From: Phoronis australis
Lineage: Eukaryota; Phoronida; Phoronidae
DNA length: 64,000 nucleotides
Direction: 5' to 3'
NCBI GenBank assembly: GCA_002633005.1
Contig: NMRA01000576.1
Location: 203,607 to 267,606, forward strand
A program made the translations under genes and the position numbers. Below are positions 1-12,889 of this stretch, piece after piece; position 1 is the stretch's first letter, and every line of letters begins with the position of its first letter. The notes under the pieces were generated by a model, which did not search any database, had not been told where the DNA came from, and saw nothing but the letters and a program-made list of their open reading frames with translations.

Positions 1-1811
1 AGGCTAGAACTTAAATAAATCACCTTGACAGGGAAAACCGAAGGTGTGAAAAAGTTTTATAGTTCAAACAATCCACATTACAAGTGTTAAACGTCTGGTG
101 TTTCAATGTTTGGGTATGTGATTTATCGTTACTCCGAACAACCCTACGCTAATAGACTAGTTTTCGACCTTCCAGTCATTCAATCGTCAGATTACGAACC
201 TTTCGGCTCAAACAATGCAGTGTAGCGAGCACACACACCACATTTACCAGATTAGTATTGTCACTTTCACCTGAAGCGGGTTTTGACGATGTGTATCTGA
301 GGAACGATCACTGAGCCTCAGAAGTGTCTACTGTTGTGTATTGGTTTGTGAATCCCCGCGGTTTTAAGGTGCAGTTCGTTCCAGAAACGCAGAGTGTGAC
401 AACAGTTTTTGCTTGTTTACACCACATGAAAGTCAAGCAAATCGAACGATAGAGATTTCACCCACGACATCTATACTGTGGATTAGAATATGTGCATGGA
501 CAAGACTTTGCATGTTTAAATATTTTGCTATAAAAGCATTTCATCCAGTACAACCACGGAATTATTACACTGCTTTTGGTCAGAATCAGGGATAGCCATA
601 CAGGAGCGTAACCGGAACGCAGGCGTGAGAAAAAGAATAATGATAATAATAAGAAAATTTATAGATAGGGGATAAAAACGCAATATATATAAAACATGTA
701 TTGGCCAAAGACTAATATCCAGCATGGACCTCTGCTACACAATTAAATTTAATTTTAAAAAAAATAAGATAGATCAACATATTAAATTAACATACATTAA
801 ACTAAACAGTATTTACAAATTGGATTTACATACTGAATTAAAAATAAGTAAATAAATAAATAAATAAAAACTGTTTGATGTTATATACATTGGAGTGACA
901 GAAGGAGGGTCAGTTCAGACGACCACAGGTAACTAATGAGTTGGTGTCTGAAATTAAGTGGGGAAGAAAAGTTCTGGAACACCCTATCGATATAATTTTT
1001 ACTGAAAGCACGTCTTAGAGATTCCGATTACCTTTTCGCTTAAGAAATCAACGTCAAACACTTATGATCACGACTCTCCTGCTCAGAAATAGTTTTTGGG
1101 AATTTTAGTCCTTTATGAACTTTGCCTACCGTCCAAGTAGGATACCAGAGTCCGACAGAGCAGAGTTGGTGTGTTGAATTTCTGTGACTAGACCCTTCTG
1201 AAGGGACACCAGAGTTCGGACAGTAGAGTATTCGGTTTGGATTAGATAGCGATTTCAAATAACATATTGGGTGTCCCAAAAAGCAGACCACTGTTTGACA
1301 AGTGATTTCTCAGCAACTTATGAACTAGTATTTTACAATTTCCTTCTTATGAAGGGTAAGACATCATGAACAAATAGAAGTAGCGTCACAAAGATCTATG
1401 TCCATTTGCGAAGTACTTTCAACTTAAAACAACAGGTCAAAATAGATCAAAGAGAAGCTCACCCATTGCAGTCTGTGTGTTCTCCATCTTCCTCCACCAT
1501 TAAACAGAGCAGTTTTTGTTTCAACAAAAAATGCTTTTCACCAAATTTTGCATCGAGTTTCCCTCCCATGACAGCCTCTTCATTCATTTTCCCTCTCTTT
1601 ACCCCGTTAGACTTTTTCCTTCAGAGAGTTCAATATGGACTAGTCTATTGGTATGCAGCCCAGACTGCGAGGAGGCCACTCAGTCCTGGAAAAACATTTG
1701 TTTTATTAAGATGGGGTTCATTCACACACGACCAACCTAATACAGGCTCATGTTAAAGTGGCTTCTCCAAAATTCATCAGAAACGATGATTGTCCTCCTA
1801 TTTGATGTATT
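1..1811. other. No gene recognised; AT-rich sequence with a TAAA microsatellite
   Basis: No exon with convincing splice sites or domain motifs is visible. Positions 842-870 form a short (TAAA)n microsatellite. Positions 603-630 carry a 28-bp motif that recurs inverted at 34681-34708. Two related segments of about 27 bp near 1144 and 1209 suggest a local duplication. Confidence 0.5.
603..630 (+). repeat. 28-bp dispersed motif, copy 1
   Basis: The segment beginning GGAGCGTAACCGGAACGC matches the reverse complement of 34681-34708 with a single mismatch over 28 bases. It is probably a piece of an interspersed repeat, because both copies sit in otherwise unrelated sequence. Confidence 0.6.
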
Positions 1812-2608
1812 TTGACATGTTGTATAGCAAAATCCAAACGTGTGAAAACGGAGGAAGAGAAATTTGTAGAAAAGATTGTGGCCACTCTAGTAATGACGGT
1901 GGTAATTTTAAATCAAAATGTCTCTCATGTTAAAGTATTGCTATATGCCGATGGTATGGTTGTGTCCTTAATCTCCAGTTACATTGTAATTACTACTGTG
2001 TTTTAAATAAGTTCTGAGAGGAATGGGGGATGTTTGTAAGTTAAGTAAAAAACAAATATTGTTTTGTTCAAAAACGAAGGAGGTCCCTTGAGAAATTGCG
2101 GCAGGTCGTGTTTTGGAGATGAAAAATTGAAGTGGTTTCCAGTTACAAGTATCTTGGTGCTGTGATCACGCCAAAGTTATTGTGCTCTATGGCTTATTAG
2201 ACCCTGTCGGCCCAAGACACGGAAATTGTCATTACAGTCGACAAGCAACAGAGAGACTTGACCATATTTCAGTGGAGTGTGGCTTTTGATTTTTTTGATA
2301 AAATGATTTACCCTACTTTGTGCTATGGAACCGAAAGATGGGGCTTTCAGGAATACAACTGTTTAGAATAAGCACATATTCAAGTTCGCAAGTATGCGTT
2401 GGTTTTAGCTAATCCTGTACTGAGCGAATGTGTCCGGTTGCCGTTATTTATGATGTGCTATGTTGCCGTGATCAAGTACTGGTTCAAACTTCTCAAAATA
2501 CCGCCTCATCGTGACTCAAGTGCGGCTGACGACAAATTGCTTAGCTTAGAACAAAATGGTCGACACATTACCGAAATTGGGCTGCATCAGTTAGACTTAT
2601 ATTGTTAA
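1812..2608 (+). pseudogene. LINE reverse-transcriptase remnant
   Basis: This is a decayed fragment of a non-LTR retrotransposon ORF2 (reverse transcriptase, catalytic box to thumb). The first part (1812-2006) ends its conserved region in LLYADGMV at about 1932-1955. That resembles the RT catalytic YADD box with the second Asp replaced by Gly. A second part, in another frame from 2141, reads SYKYLG, then AFDFFDKMIYPTLCYG near 2290, WGF, and then VRLPLF and KYWFKLLKIP towards 2500. That order (YLG, internal, CYG.E.WGF, GR.PL, KYW) is typical of CR1/L2-like LINEs. In-frame stops near 2197 and 2368, plus a frame change between the halves, show that it is dead. The 5' end, 3' UTR and target duplication were not found. 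The family assignment is from memory of motifs. Confidence 0.75.
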
Positions 2609-2639
2609 AATAAGGATTCAACTGAGTTTGGTTAAATCA

Positions 2640-5489
2640 AGGTGTTGTGTGAAAATACATTTGTGCTAGATTTTAGACAGGGAATAAAGGGTTGTTAATT
2701 TCAAGGATGGTTAAAAATGTCGTCCAAAATTATTTATTTACAATCAGTTTAAAATGTAATTCAACTTGGCAAAAATTGTAAGTTCGAGTATACCCCGTGT
2801 TCAAATTATACCCACGGAAAGTTTCCTTTGTTCCAGCCACAGTCTCATGATTGACATAGGCAGGCTATTGAATTTGGCTTGGGCAAACAGTGTGTGATCC
2901 TTCTGTCCCAATGTTGTAGAATACGGGTACCATTTTATTATAACCTGAGAGAAGTATTCTGAACTGAGAGAAATACATACCGAAGTTTACTACTTGATTT
3001 TTTCGTCTTTTTAGCTCAATATAGTTATGTCAACACCGGATAATGCTAATATTGTTAATCTATATGCATGTGTATCATTAGGGAGTTCGCAGGTAAAGGG
3101 TCATAAAACTGCAGAAACATTGCCAAAATACGCAATACAGGGTTTGTTGCGCATACAAGTGGCGGGTAGACTAAAGACTGCATGTTCGGAAAAAAACGAG
3201 CATTGTGTAGAGTAAATGATTCAATCCCAGGAGCACATCCCAGGGAATCACAATTCGCAATTAATTTGCCAGTGAGCAAGTCTTGTTTCAATTGTAAGTC
3301 GACAACTTTCACTGAAAGACTTACAAACCGGAATGTTGGACTGAACTGATTTGGATGCAGATATGACAACAACTAGTACACCTACGACCAGGCAACTAAT
3401 TTTCGTTGACTGACAGATGCCAAAAACATCACGGACAATGTGGGAGTCACAGTGATATTACAAGTCATAGTGATGTTACATTTTCGTTTTTAACTTGTCA
3501 GCATCTCTAAATGTTTATATTTCTAGGTTACACTTTGTAGACATGTTGATGACACCCTGGTATTTTCAATGTCTTTGACATAGAAATTTTAACCAACAAG
3601 GCCCAGGTAGCTAATTAATGGGTCTATTTTGCCCCGCGAAGCACACATTTCAGCACTCCGCGAAATGCCAGGCGGTCCAGCTCCACCTGGCAGCAGCTTA
3701 CAGGAATGATCCTGGCCAATGGGAATAATTCATTTTACTTGAAACTCATGAATACTTATGTTTTACCATTTGGCACCGTGGAAAGTTTTCTTCCTGATGT
3801 TGTTTCGTCACCAAATGAGGTAGCATATTGTTATTTGTAGGCAGTCAGTCGCCCGGCCGTAAGGGAAAATGTGGCAGGCCACTGCCGATATCTTAGTTTC
3901 ATGTAAATTTATTTTCGATATTTCGCAAATTTAATCGTCAGGAAACTCTAAATGTATAGCAGTTTTATTTATTTATTTTGACAAAACATTTTCGGTGTTC
4001 TGTTTATACTGTTTTTTACTAGATTTAATGACACCATGTAAAACACGCTTAGCCTATCATGCCATAGCCGGTCTTATATTCAATTGGGGTCTTCATCGGT
4101 CTGCAAAGACTCGATCTGAACATAGCACAAGGGCCGATTTGCACGGCCAATGAGTTGGGCCGCGAAGCAGGCTAGATCTTCCCGTTTTTGCAATTAGGAG
4201 AGTAGATTCGGTAAGTTTAATAGCCAAAAACAAAAAAGTAAACAAAACAACGTCACCGAATCGAATTCAAGGCGTACCAACGTTACAAAGGTCGTTTCCG
4301 GCAGAGTGTAATAGTCTTGTCTGCTTTTCAGTGAAGTGATTGGCAAATTCAACCATTTTGCGGAGATTTAAAAGACAAGCTGTTATCTAAAAAGTGTTTG
4401 TTTCAACGATATATGGAGAATATTGTAAATGAGTATACAACATAAAGCAAGTAATAAAAACTGAAATTATGTACATTCACGTTAAACTACTCTCTCCACA
4501 AGTTGAGTAGACCTGGACCATTGGTAGCCGCTCGTATTACTATTTCGGTGACAATGATAGCGCACTCACAAAGCACTATTGAAGTCCACGTTCCAACCCT
4601 ACTTTCTGTTTTTAATCACCACACTTGTAGATGTACATTTATGTGTTATGCGAAAGTCATTAAACGACCTAATAAGATCATAATATATGTGAAAGCCTCG
4701 TATAATCTCCTGTATGATCCTCTAAAAAATCGGCGAAGTTGGTCATGAGAAGCGTGATGGTGACTTGAAGCAAATTCAAATTTAATACTCAGTTATCATT
4801 GTATTTGACAGTACCAGTAGGTGCATAAATGTGCAGTTGTCGTCCATCTATATCCTGCCTACAACTGATCAGCTGGGACTGAACCCTTTCTGCTATGCTC
4901 TTCGAGCGAATCTCCCTACAACAACTCTCGCTCCTTTGACAATGGGCCTGGAATGCAAAAAAATTTCGTGAAAATCCTAAGTGCTAAATTTGTCCGGTGT
5001 TTAAAGAAATCCGAAGCAATCTAAGAACCGTATAATGTTTGAAAACTTGGTGTAACTGTGCATCTTTAGGTCAAAATCACGCCATATCGGTGGCAAGTAT
5101 CTTACAAACTATAGGTGCATTTTTAATTCGGAGCTGGCATTCGATACTTTCCTGAGACCAATTTTGTTTGCCTTAATTCATTATCCAAAAAGTACTTGGA
5201 AATTGCTATGTGGACCAAATCTGGCTATTGTAAGTTAATTTTGAACACTCATCCGCTCAGTGCATGGACCATTACGCAAAAAAACGGAACACATAGAAAC
5301 AGAAACGTAGAGCTTGGACACAAAATACCCGAGACGCAAATAGGCCTGTATGTAAAGCTAAGTTGCCGATATTTTTTGAAAGAGTGTGACACCAGCTTTG
5401 CGATTTTTTGGTCATAATAACAATGTTGTTTTGCGATTTTGTTAACGTGGTAGTANGCAAGACCACATCCCCCAAAGTTTCCATTTTTT
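2640..5489. other. No gene recognised
   Basis: Small open frames occur on both strands but have no start/splice context, domain motif or compositional signal that would support a gene. Nothing structured beyond short AT-rich runs was seen. Confidence 0.5.
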
Positions 5490-5638
5490 GACTTTCAAAC
5501 TTGCCGAATCGACTGCCTCAATTGCCAAAGAAAGGGAAACGCCACCCACCCATGACCCATAACCTTATCGCCTCACTTTTGTGACTTTCAAACTTGCCAA
5601 ATCGACTGACACAATTGCAAAAAAGGGAAACGCCAGCC
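5490..5638. repeat. Two-copy tandem duplication, period about 93 bp
   Basis: A segment of about 57 bp beginning GACTTTCAAACTTGCC at 5490 recurs at 5583 with a few substitutions (both end near GGGAAACGCCA). The copies lie immediately before a G-rich tract, so this looks like a decayed minisatellite. Confidence 0.7.
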
Positions 5639-5639
5639 G

Positions 5640-5702
5640 TTAGGGCAGAGGTGGTGGTGGGTCGAGGGGATCGTGGGTAGAGGGGGGAGGGTGTTGGCGT
5701 TG
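5640..5702 (-). repeat. Degenerate TCGACCCACGACCC tract 1
   Basis: On the + strand this reads as G-rich sequence (GGTGGGTCGAGGGGATCGTGGG). It is the reverse complement of the C-rich tracts at 6838-6925, 16671-16760 and 55258-55322. The tracts share alternating GTCGAGGG and GTCGTGGG blocks. Confidence 0.6.
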
Positions 5703-6484
5703 AAGGGTTTCATAAACCCTTTTTATTTTCTCGTTTGGGGCCAAATCACGTCATAACAGAGGCAAAAAGCCATCAGTAAATCTTTAAATTTTCACGCAAT
5801 ATATAAATATATATATTGTCATCAACTCGAGAAACTTTGTAAAAGCTCAAGCAATATGGCACTGGGATGTCAAATTTTCGCTTTACAATGCCAGACCATC
5901 AATGCTGTTTCGCTTCGTTTTCTTTATTTGTTAACTGCTTGAAATTTGTCAAAAGCTACATGTATATGAGATTCATTCATTCCTCCAACACAAGTCAAGA
6001 GTCACAAGAAATATACTTTTCGTGTCGGAGAAACGTAATAAATTCTGATGGATGTTTTTAATCTGTTGACGGTTTTCATGTTGTTCAACAAGGAAATGAA
6101 GTATTATTACGGCCAAGAGTCGAACGTTTCCTATCCAACAGCGTTATCTCATTTGTGATAAGATTTTAATCGAATGCTACTGCATTGCTTGGGAAGCAAT
6201 TTCTTTCAGTATCAACATTTAGTTTTTGTCAATTTTCCATCTGTAAAACTGTCGCACACTCCTTCTGACGTGTACCCTGAACTTTTTTTTACAATTAAAA
6301 CATGATTTTAGAAGGAAAAATAAAAAATAACATTGCCACTGCTCAACATAACAACTGATCAAATGATACTTAGTTGTGTTTACATGTGGAAAAATTGATG
6401 TTTATCGTGAAGCATTGTTGGCGTTTCTTTCATTGAACCCATTTAAAAAGGCTCGAATTAATGTTGCAATTTTATTTTTTGTAG

Positions 6485-6772
6485 ATCACGTGACAGAAGT
6501 CAACAGATGCTGGTTTGTAGCTGACTCAACATGCGCAATCGTGAAGTACAAAGGAGCTTTGGAAAATCGTAAACAGTGTCAATCACTCTGTGGGAGATTC
6601 CGTAAAAAATTTGCTGCTGTTACAGAAGGAGATCTATGCTATTGCGGTGATGAATTCTTTGGGCACTTAGCTATGGATATATCAGAATGTAACGAACCTT
6701 GTCGTGGCAATTCGTCAGAAGCCTGCGGTGGCCTTTCTCCAAACATGTTTATAATGCACTCGATAAGAGACG
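6485..6772 (+). CDS. WSC-domain exon 'type b', + locus
   Basis: This internal exon encodes one WSC domain, a Cys-rich, probably carbohydrate-binding extracellular module. The acceptor is a T-rich tract ending TTTTTTGTAG at 6484 and the donor is CG|GTAAGT after 6772. The exon is 288 bp and phase 1-1, as expected for a shuffled extracellular module. The peptide starts HVTEVNRCWFVADSTC. It contains CQSLCGRF, LCYCGDEFFG and ECNEPCRG and ends MHSIRD, with nine Cys against the usual eight. The closest relative in the window is the - strand exon 32172-32456, which begins HVNDMNKCW and has Cys in the same places. Splicing to the next + exon at 9290 keeps the frame. The upstream leader and first exons of this locus were not found. 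The reading frame is intact, so it may be functional. Confidence 0.82.
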
Positions 6773-6837
6773 GTAAGTAAAACTGCATATATATAAATTG
6801 CGTCATACATGTAGGTGAATTGTTCAATAACGTCTTC

Positions 6838-6925
6838 GACCCCAAAACCCCACAAACCCCTCGACCAACGAGTCCTCGAGCCACGACCCCCAATTGGCGA
6901 CCCACAACCCCTACAAACCTGTCTA
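6838..6925 (+). repeat. Degenerate TCGACCCACGACCC tract 2
   Basis: This C-rich tract contains CTCGACCAACGAGTCC, GAGCCACGACCCCC and GCGACCCACAACCCC, about 65 bp downstream of a WSC splice donor. It is one of five such tracts in the window and stands out strongly from the AT-rich background. Confidence 0.65.
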
Positions 6926-6929
6926 CACA

Positions 6930-9289
6930 TGGTCGTCTCGATGTGAACGTAGAACAATCGCAAATTTGCAAGACCAATGAAATGGGCCGTTAGCTTGGTT
7001 AGTTTTTCCTTGTTTTTTCTTGCAATTCAGAGAGTCACTCTGCAACGTTTACATTATGTGGAAATGTTGTCAGACAAACAACTTCAACATGTCGTAAGGT
7101 GTCAACTTTTGGTGGGACCCCATAGAGGACTTCTGTTTGCCATACAACTCAATAAAAATGTTATTATGGTCATTATTTTCGTTTTTTTAAAGCCGCGACA
7201 GTATGGATACATTTGATCTACTGATTTGCTCAGCTAGAAACATTTCCGTTCAGAGCGCTTTCATGTTTAGTATGGAACGTCGTTAGCCTTTGTGTAGTGT
7301 CCGCCCAGGGTCATTTAGAAGAGACGCTGACCGCTCCACATCAGATGCTCAGCAGAGAATGGAATTTCTGATTGCAATGTCCTCAATCGCAGGATCCCTC
7401 AATACATCACGCGTCTATCTGTCAGTGTCCAACTGGGAAACTATATTGAGAAGAAAGTCCTCATTTTTTTATCAACGCATCTGCCATTATACTAAGCACC
7501 CCTATCTGGCCAAAAAGAGTTCATATTCAAGGACATGATCACTCAAATCAAAGATAGATGGCGAACGCTCTGCTTGCAGTTCTTGCGCAGCTTCCCATGA
7601 TAAACAGAATTTTGTGTGGGCGTTTTTGAGAACAATACATTTTAAAACTGCAAACAACCTAAGTCAGATTGCTCAATAGAAGGCGTTATACTATTGTAGC
7701 GCCACAAAATATCACTCAAAGAATTTACCCCTGCACTGTTTACAATCCTGATACAAGAAACCAGTTTGTAACCGCATTGTGAAAACGATACTACTCTACG
7801 GTACATCGTGTTTCCACTGTTAATTAACAACTTTCATTTACTGTATTTTATATTGCATAAGATTTAGAACAGGAAGTTAGCCACCAGAAATGAACATTTT
7901 AAGTTGAATAATATGCATGGGAAAAATAAGGCAAAATTTTCAGTCATTGCTGTAACCGTTATCAATATTCTACATATTTTATTAGTTATTTTGACAGCTT
8001 ACGGCATTCTTAACAATAAATGTTTCGTTACTTAAATCAGGTGGCCCAAAAGAGAGAGTGATCCCATGATGGGGGTAAAATAATTAACTATAAGAAAAGT
8101 GCACTGTTCGACTGGGAGATGAATGCTACACATGACTGCCAAGTATACCAGTACTTAACCTCCACAGATTAGTTCTGAAACCAAACGAGGTCGTAATCAG
8201 GCTCAGTTTCTCAATGATGAAAATAGAAATATTAGGGCCGGGGTATAAGAAATAGACGCTGAGGTCAATGTGTGAAATAGGAGGTTGGTGTCTTTTGAAG
8301 TCGAAATGAATCCAACGACATCTTCTAAACTCTATAACCTCTTTCAGAAATTGCAATCAAAATGTGTTGAAAAATGCAAAGCTATCACTACGCCCAGCTT
8401 AACTGAGTCCCAGCTTTTGTTCTATTTACAGGTAGCCTCCACATATAACACACGTCTCTTTGTTCTGACGATGAGACTCGGTATTTAAAGTCCTCCCCAG
8501 TGTTGTCATAAGAAAAATAGTACATGTGGTTATTGATCATGAATATTATCTGAAAAAAAGACTTGATACTATTGCGACTAAATATTCTGGTGAATCATTG
8601 TCACAACGGCATTCATAATTATTATTTTCAATTCCCTGTTATTTGGCCTCCGTAGGTAAACATATTTATTTTTTTCATAACCATATGGGATTCATTTAGG
8701 TCATCTATCAATCTTGCCCGTCAAAACCATGTAAAACAGGACTTCCACGTCCTCTTTCATCTCGAAATAACAGATGCGAGTGGTATTTTTGGAATAAAAT
8801 ATGCCATTGCATTTTGAGCACATGTATAATGACAGAGCTATCATTTCGGAATGATGCTTTAAATGGGACGCTGGTTGTTCTTTAAAAATATCTTCAACAT
8901 TTTATTCAGTCTAAATATCCACAATTACATATGCTAAAATCCGGAAGGTTAATGAGGCAATGCATTAAATAATATAAGTTCGCAGTCTCAATTCTTAGGA
9001 CATAACCGTCTAAAGGTGTGATTTCAACCTCAAATTAGCACATCGTGTTGCTGTTTTTGGTGAGATCTATTATTTACTTAGTTTGCCAGATTTTTGTTAT
9101 GGTAAAAGCACAGCCAAATGTTGACTTTCTCATATTGGACAAGTGCATGACTCAATTTGGTGGGGATGCATTATTTGCCGACAAAGACACATCAACCTTT
9201 ACGACAGGAAGATCCATTGCGCATTTCATGACGATCAGACATAATTCTATACATGTACTTGAATCCTTGATCCATCACTTGCATTCCAG
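6930..9289. other. Intron of the + WSC locus; no gene recognised
   Basis: This is the sequence between the two + strand WSC exons. Short open frames occur without supporting signals. No mobile-element protein was recognised. Confidence 0.5.
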
Positions 9290-9637
9290 AACACGACCGT
9301 GGACTTCTGTTTGCTGAAGGGTGCTATTTTGATGACATCCAACCGCTCTTGGATGCAACGGACGTGTCTCCGAATAACGGTACACATGAATCAAAACATG
9401 ATAAAATTGGTTTGGCAAGCGCTGAGGTAATGCACATAAGCCAGTGCAAGCAAAAATGCAAACGAGCAGGATTTAAAGTAGCAGGTGCAAAATATGGAGT
9501 TGAGTGTTGGTGCAGCAATACAGTTAATATCGACGCAATACTGACTGACTCAAAATTTTGTAACATGTTATGTCCGGATTACAACTCCAAGTGTCCCTCA
9601 CTTCACACCATGCATGTCTCTGATTCTGGACTAAAAG
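9290..9637 (+). CDS. WSC-domain exon 'type c', + locus
   Basis: This internal exon of 348 bp is phase 1-1 and encodes a full WSC domain. The acceptor is CACTTGCATTCCAG ending at 9289 and the donor is AAAAG|GTAAGT after 9637. Read from the acceptor, the peptide opens EHDRGLLFAEGCYFDD, which is longer than the part following the in-frame TTG at 9349. It continues with SQCKQKCKRAGFKVAG, ECWCSNTVN, FCNMLC and SKCPSLHTMHVSD. Eight Cys fit the WSC pattern (GCY, QC..KC, ECWC, FC..LC, KC). It joins exon 6485-6772 in frame (MHSIRD then EHDRG). The paralogous - strand junction reads MHSQRS then AKDINRLVVEGCY, which supports both splice models. It is intact and probably extracellular. Confidence 0.82.
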
Positions 9638-10137
9638 GTAAGTAACCCACTCTTTGTCTCATAATGTCAGTTTTGCGTCATAAGTGACCAGTAAAACACA
9701 TTTACCTGTGATTTGAATTTTTCTTCACCACGTTTGAGAGCAAATCCACTTTACATGAATGTCCGCTAGAGTAACTACAGTTATGAAATTGTTTCATGAA
9801 CAGTTAATAGGATTGCGTTCGCTCTTGTCACTTTCCGTTCATCATCTACACACAGTGGGTCGTTTTGTATGTCCCTCGTTAGTTTCATCATAGGAAGGTC
9901 AGAACGAACTCATCCAATGGAATCTTCGTCATAAGCCACGTGATATCGCTGATCTAGTACCCATCGGCTAATGCTTTTCAAAACACGTCAATCATTTAAA
10001 TAGGGTTCAAATGTTCTTCTATTTAGAACGTGTCGTTTAGCATACATGTACACACGGCATCTCTTGAAAACGCAGTCTGAAAATGAACATAGCCTTATCG
10101 TTTTGTAATTATCATACGTAGCACATTATGAAAAAGC

Positions 10138-10148
10138 GGCTATTAAAC
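10138..10148. repeat. Target-site duplication (left) of LINE 10149-11119
   Basis: GGCTATTAAAC at 10138-10148 is repeated exactly at 11120-11130 and immediately flanks the retrotransposon fragment. It is read as an 11-bp target-site duplication. Confidence 0.75.
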
Positions 10149-11119
10149 TTCTTCTTCTTCTTCAGCGTTTGGGGTCATATAGTTCAGATAGTCAGTGTGG
10201 TCTTTGGAGCGTAGTTTGCAGTTCGCCGCAGTGATGCCGTCGGGCCCCATGGTTTTACCTCGAGTTACACCGGACTGGGCCATGTCTGGCGACTTAGGGA
10301 ACGACCGTAGGACAGCTCTGCGGTAAATGGCCAGGTGTGTGGGGGCCAGTGCCACAGGGGCACTCGTCTGTGTGAGAGATTTTCACGCGATTCATGTGAG
10401 AGAGCAGCTGGCAGTGGCCCGTTCTTAGCCTGAAGATAGTGACTTGTTCCTGCCGGACAAGGTGGTGGATAGAGTTTTCTTCAGTACCCAGACATAGGCG
10501 TGCCCTACAGGCATTTCTAAAGTGACTTCGTAAGAGGGTTTTTATTGCTCCATATGATGATGGGTGCGACGCCAGCTCCAGTTTGCTTCCTGCCTCGGAG
10601 AGTCTGTCTGTTTCCTCGTTGCCGCTGATGCCGCTGTGGGAAGGAATCCATTGCAACGGAACAGTGGTTTTGTTGTAGGAAATATGCGTCTGTTGTTTGA
10701 TGGATTGCAGGATCTGGTCTCTTTCTCTGTTGTGTGGAGGCTCTGCAGAAGAGATCAGCAGTCTGTGAGGAAGACTTTATGATCGGGGAACCTCGTTTTG
10801 CTGGTTGAGTATCTGGGCTGCGAGGTACAGGGCATTTGCCTCAGCTCTGTAGTTGGTGGATTGAAGACCCGTGACAATGGACTTACTCTGAGTGCTGCCG
10901 TCTGGGTATTTGACGAATACCCCACCTCCCCCATTTCTGACAGCATTATTTGCAGAGCCATCTGTATAACCTCGGGTCCAGGTGGTGGTAGGGTAGTCTC
11001 TGTCTAGGGTTTCTAGGGTGACGGCCTTCAGGACTGCCTCCAGCTGTGTATGCTTTGCTTCAACCCCAGGGATGTCGAGAATGATGGGAGGAATGTCCAG
11101 GGACCATTCTTGCAGCATT
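10149..11119 (-). mobile_element. 5'-truncated LINE with RNase H and (GAA)n tail
   Basis: The C-terminal part of a non-LTR retrotransposon ORF2 inserted in antisense into the + WSC gene. On the - strand it encodes an RNase H domain: YTDGSANNAV (first Asp), YRAEANALYL (Glu), a TDC motif in a shifted frame near 10760, and QWIPSHSGISGNEETD near 10650-10610. This is followed by FRLRTGHCQLLSHMNRV and a CCHC-like ECPCGTGPHTPGHL..C segment. The 3' end is a short (GAA)n tail at 10149-10163. Perfect 11-bp duplications (10138-10148, 11120-11130) bound it, so the element is 971 bp and truncated at its 5' end. At least two frameshifts (around 10770 and 10660) make it non-coding. Confidence 0.85.
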
Positions 11120-11130
11120 GGCTATTAAAC
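11120..11130. repeat. Target-site duplication (right) of LINE 10149-11119
   Basis: This is an exact copy of GGCTATTAAAC at 10138-10148. Confidence 0.75.
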
Positions 11131-12889
11131 GTAAACAGGGAGAAGCTTAAGTGGATTTTATTGGTTTTACAATAAAGTTCTTGTGCTCAGATGATACTCC
11201 AGAAATCAATTATTGATTTGAGATCAACAACTTGAACATTAATCACCCTAATCACTTTGCTGTCTCTGCAGTTATCGGGTACTTCATATGAAAATGACAT
11301 TTGTTCGCTGGAAGTACAGATTTTGACACACGAAACACCACAGAACTACAACAGGCGAGCTTAATTCAGTACAATCTTTTGCTATTTTGCCAAAATTTAC
11401 CCAATTTTGAATTTCACATATAAATGGATTGTTCACTTTTAAATCGAAGAATAGCAGAACAACACAAACTCAGAACGAGAATACAGTTCATTCCATGCTT
11501 TCCGGCATATCTTGTTTTACCTTGAAAGTCACCGTGGCTATTTTTTGAAATTCACCTCTAATTCGAGAAATTTCCATTTTGACTGATCTACAAAAATAAC
11601 ATTAGGTCTCATAAAGTTAATGCTGCAGACCACATATGATGTTCAATTGGTATTCTGTCAACAGCAAAAATGCACCAGGTGGGCCATTATTATTGCTCAC
11701 AAATAATAATCTGCCAACGAGGGGAATGGAGATTGGCAATTAAGAAAAACGTGGCATCCACCGAGAAGGTTTCTTAAAAATTGTGCCTCTACACTTGCCA
11801 ATGTCATATAATTATTTTATCCGCAAGTTTTCCCTGAGACACGCGCGCACTTGACTGTTCTAAGAAAGGCAAAATCATAACATCAGTAAGTTTTTATTTT
11901 AAGAGTCAAAGAATAGTTGTAGAAATTGCGTTTTTCCCAGAGTTTTTCATAACTTGCCGCTTTTGCCATGGCTGTTATTCTGATCGAAAGATAGATGTAT
12001 TTAACATTAAGAAGAATCGTCTGTCCATGCAAGCACCCAGCCTTCAATATGGGGGCTCGAATATCTGCCCATGTGGACCTTTCACTAGCAAAAAACAAAA
12101 GAACTAAACAAATAAAAACGAGGTTCCACGTTCAGGGCCGTACAGTGTGTGCTGCGCCCTTTTAGCGGAATTTTGTCTCGTTTTCCCGGACTTATTGTTT
12201 CTCTGAGGCGGAACTTTTTGCCCACTTCGCCAAAGAAGGGCTCATGCGAGCCCCCTGCCTCCCCCTTGCGGGTTGCGCGTATGTGTATCTTTTGCTTGAA
12301 TTATTCCATTTTATAGATAGAAACACAGGTTTTTTGCTTGTTTTCGCGAAATTACCTTTCCAACAATTTTAGATTACGTTTTCAAAGCTTAAACGTAAAC
12401 AGGGAAAGCTTCAGGTACATGTTTGTTATTTTATCAGTATATACAGTTCCACGTGCAATTGAAATATCTGCTACGGGTACCACATGCAGTGTACACTTGG
12501 TGGTGAAAACAAAACAAACGAATAGATATTATATAGTTTTGAGATGGTTAGTGCAATATCTACCGTGCTGCTTTCAAAAGTGAGCTCGGAAATTTGTTCA
12601 ATACTTGAGAACAAAAAAAATATCTTCAAAAAGTTAAGTTCACAAGCACATCGTCGAATTTTATAATTGTTTGTATTTAAAAAACATTTGATCAAATAGT
12701 TAATGATAATGTTACATCGAAATGGCACTTGTGCAAAGATGGACAAGTATTGGTCGCAGTGATCATGCCGATGTTCCTTCCTGCTTAAATTCGGTTTCAT
12801 TTCATCAATGAATATATTGGAACACTTTTAGACCGGTCTAGTCATTGTGTATAACCATAAAGACGACTATTCTATTTTCTCGTTTTCAG
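11131..12889. other. No gene recognised (intronic if the + WSC model is right)
   Basis: No recognisable domain. About 25 bp directly after the LINE target duplication (ACGTAAACAGGG.GAAGCTT at 11130-11150) recur near 12391-12413, a small unexplained direct repeat. Confidence 0.45.

Noticed and set aside
1144-1235. Two similar segments of about 27 bp, 64 bp apart
   Set aside because: Similarity is limited and could be chance; not enough for a repeat call.
9045-9317. Hydrophobic frame as a possible signal peptide of the + WSC gene
   Set aside because: Begins at GTG, has no ATG in a useful place, and runs into the start of the WSC exon in another frame.
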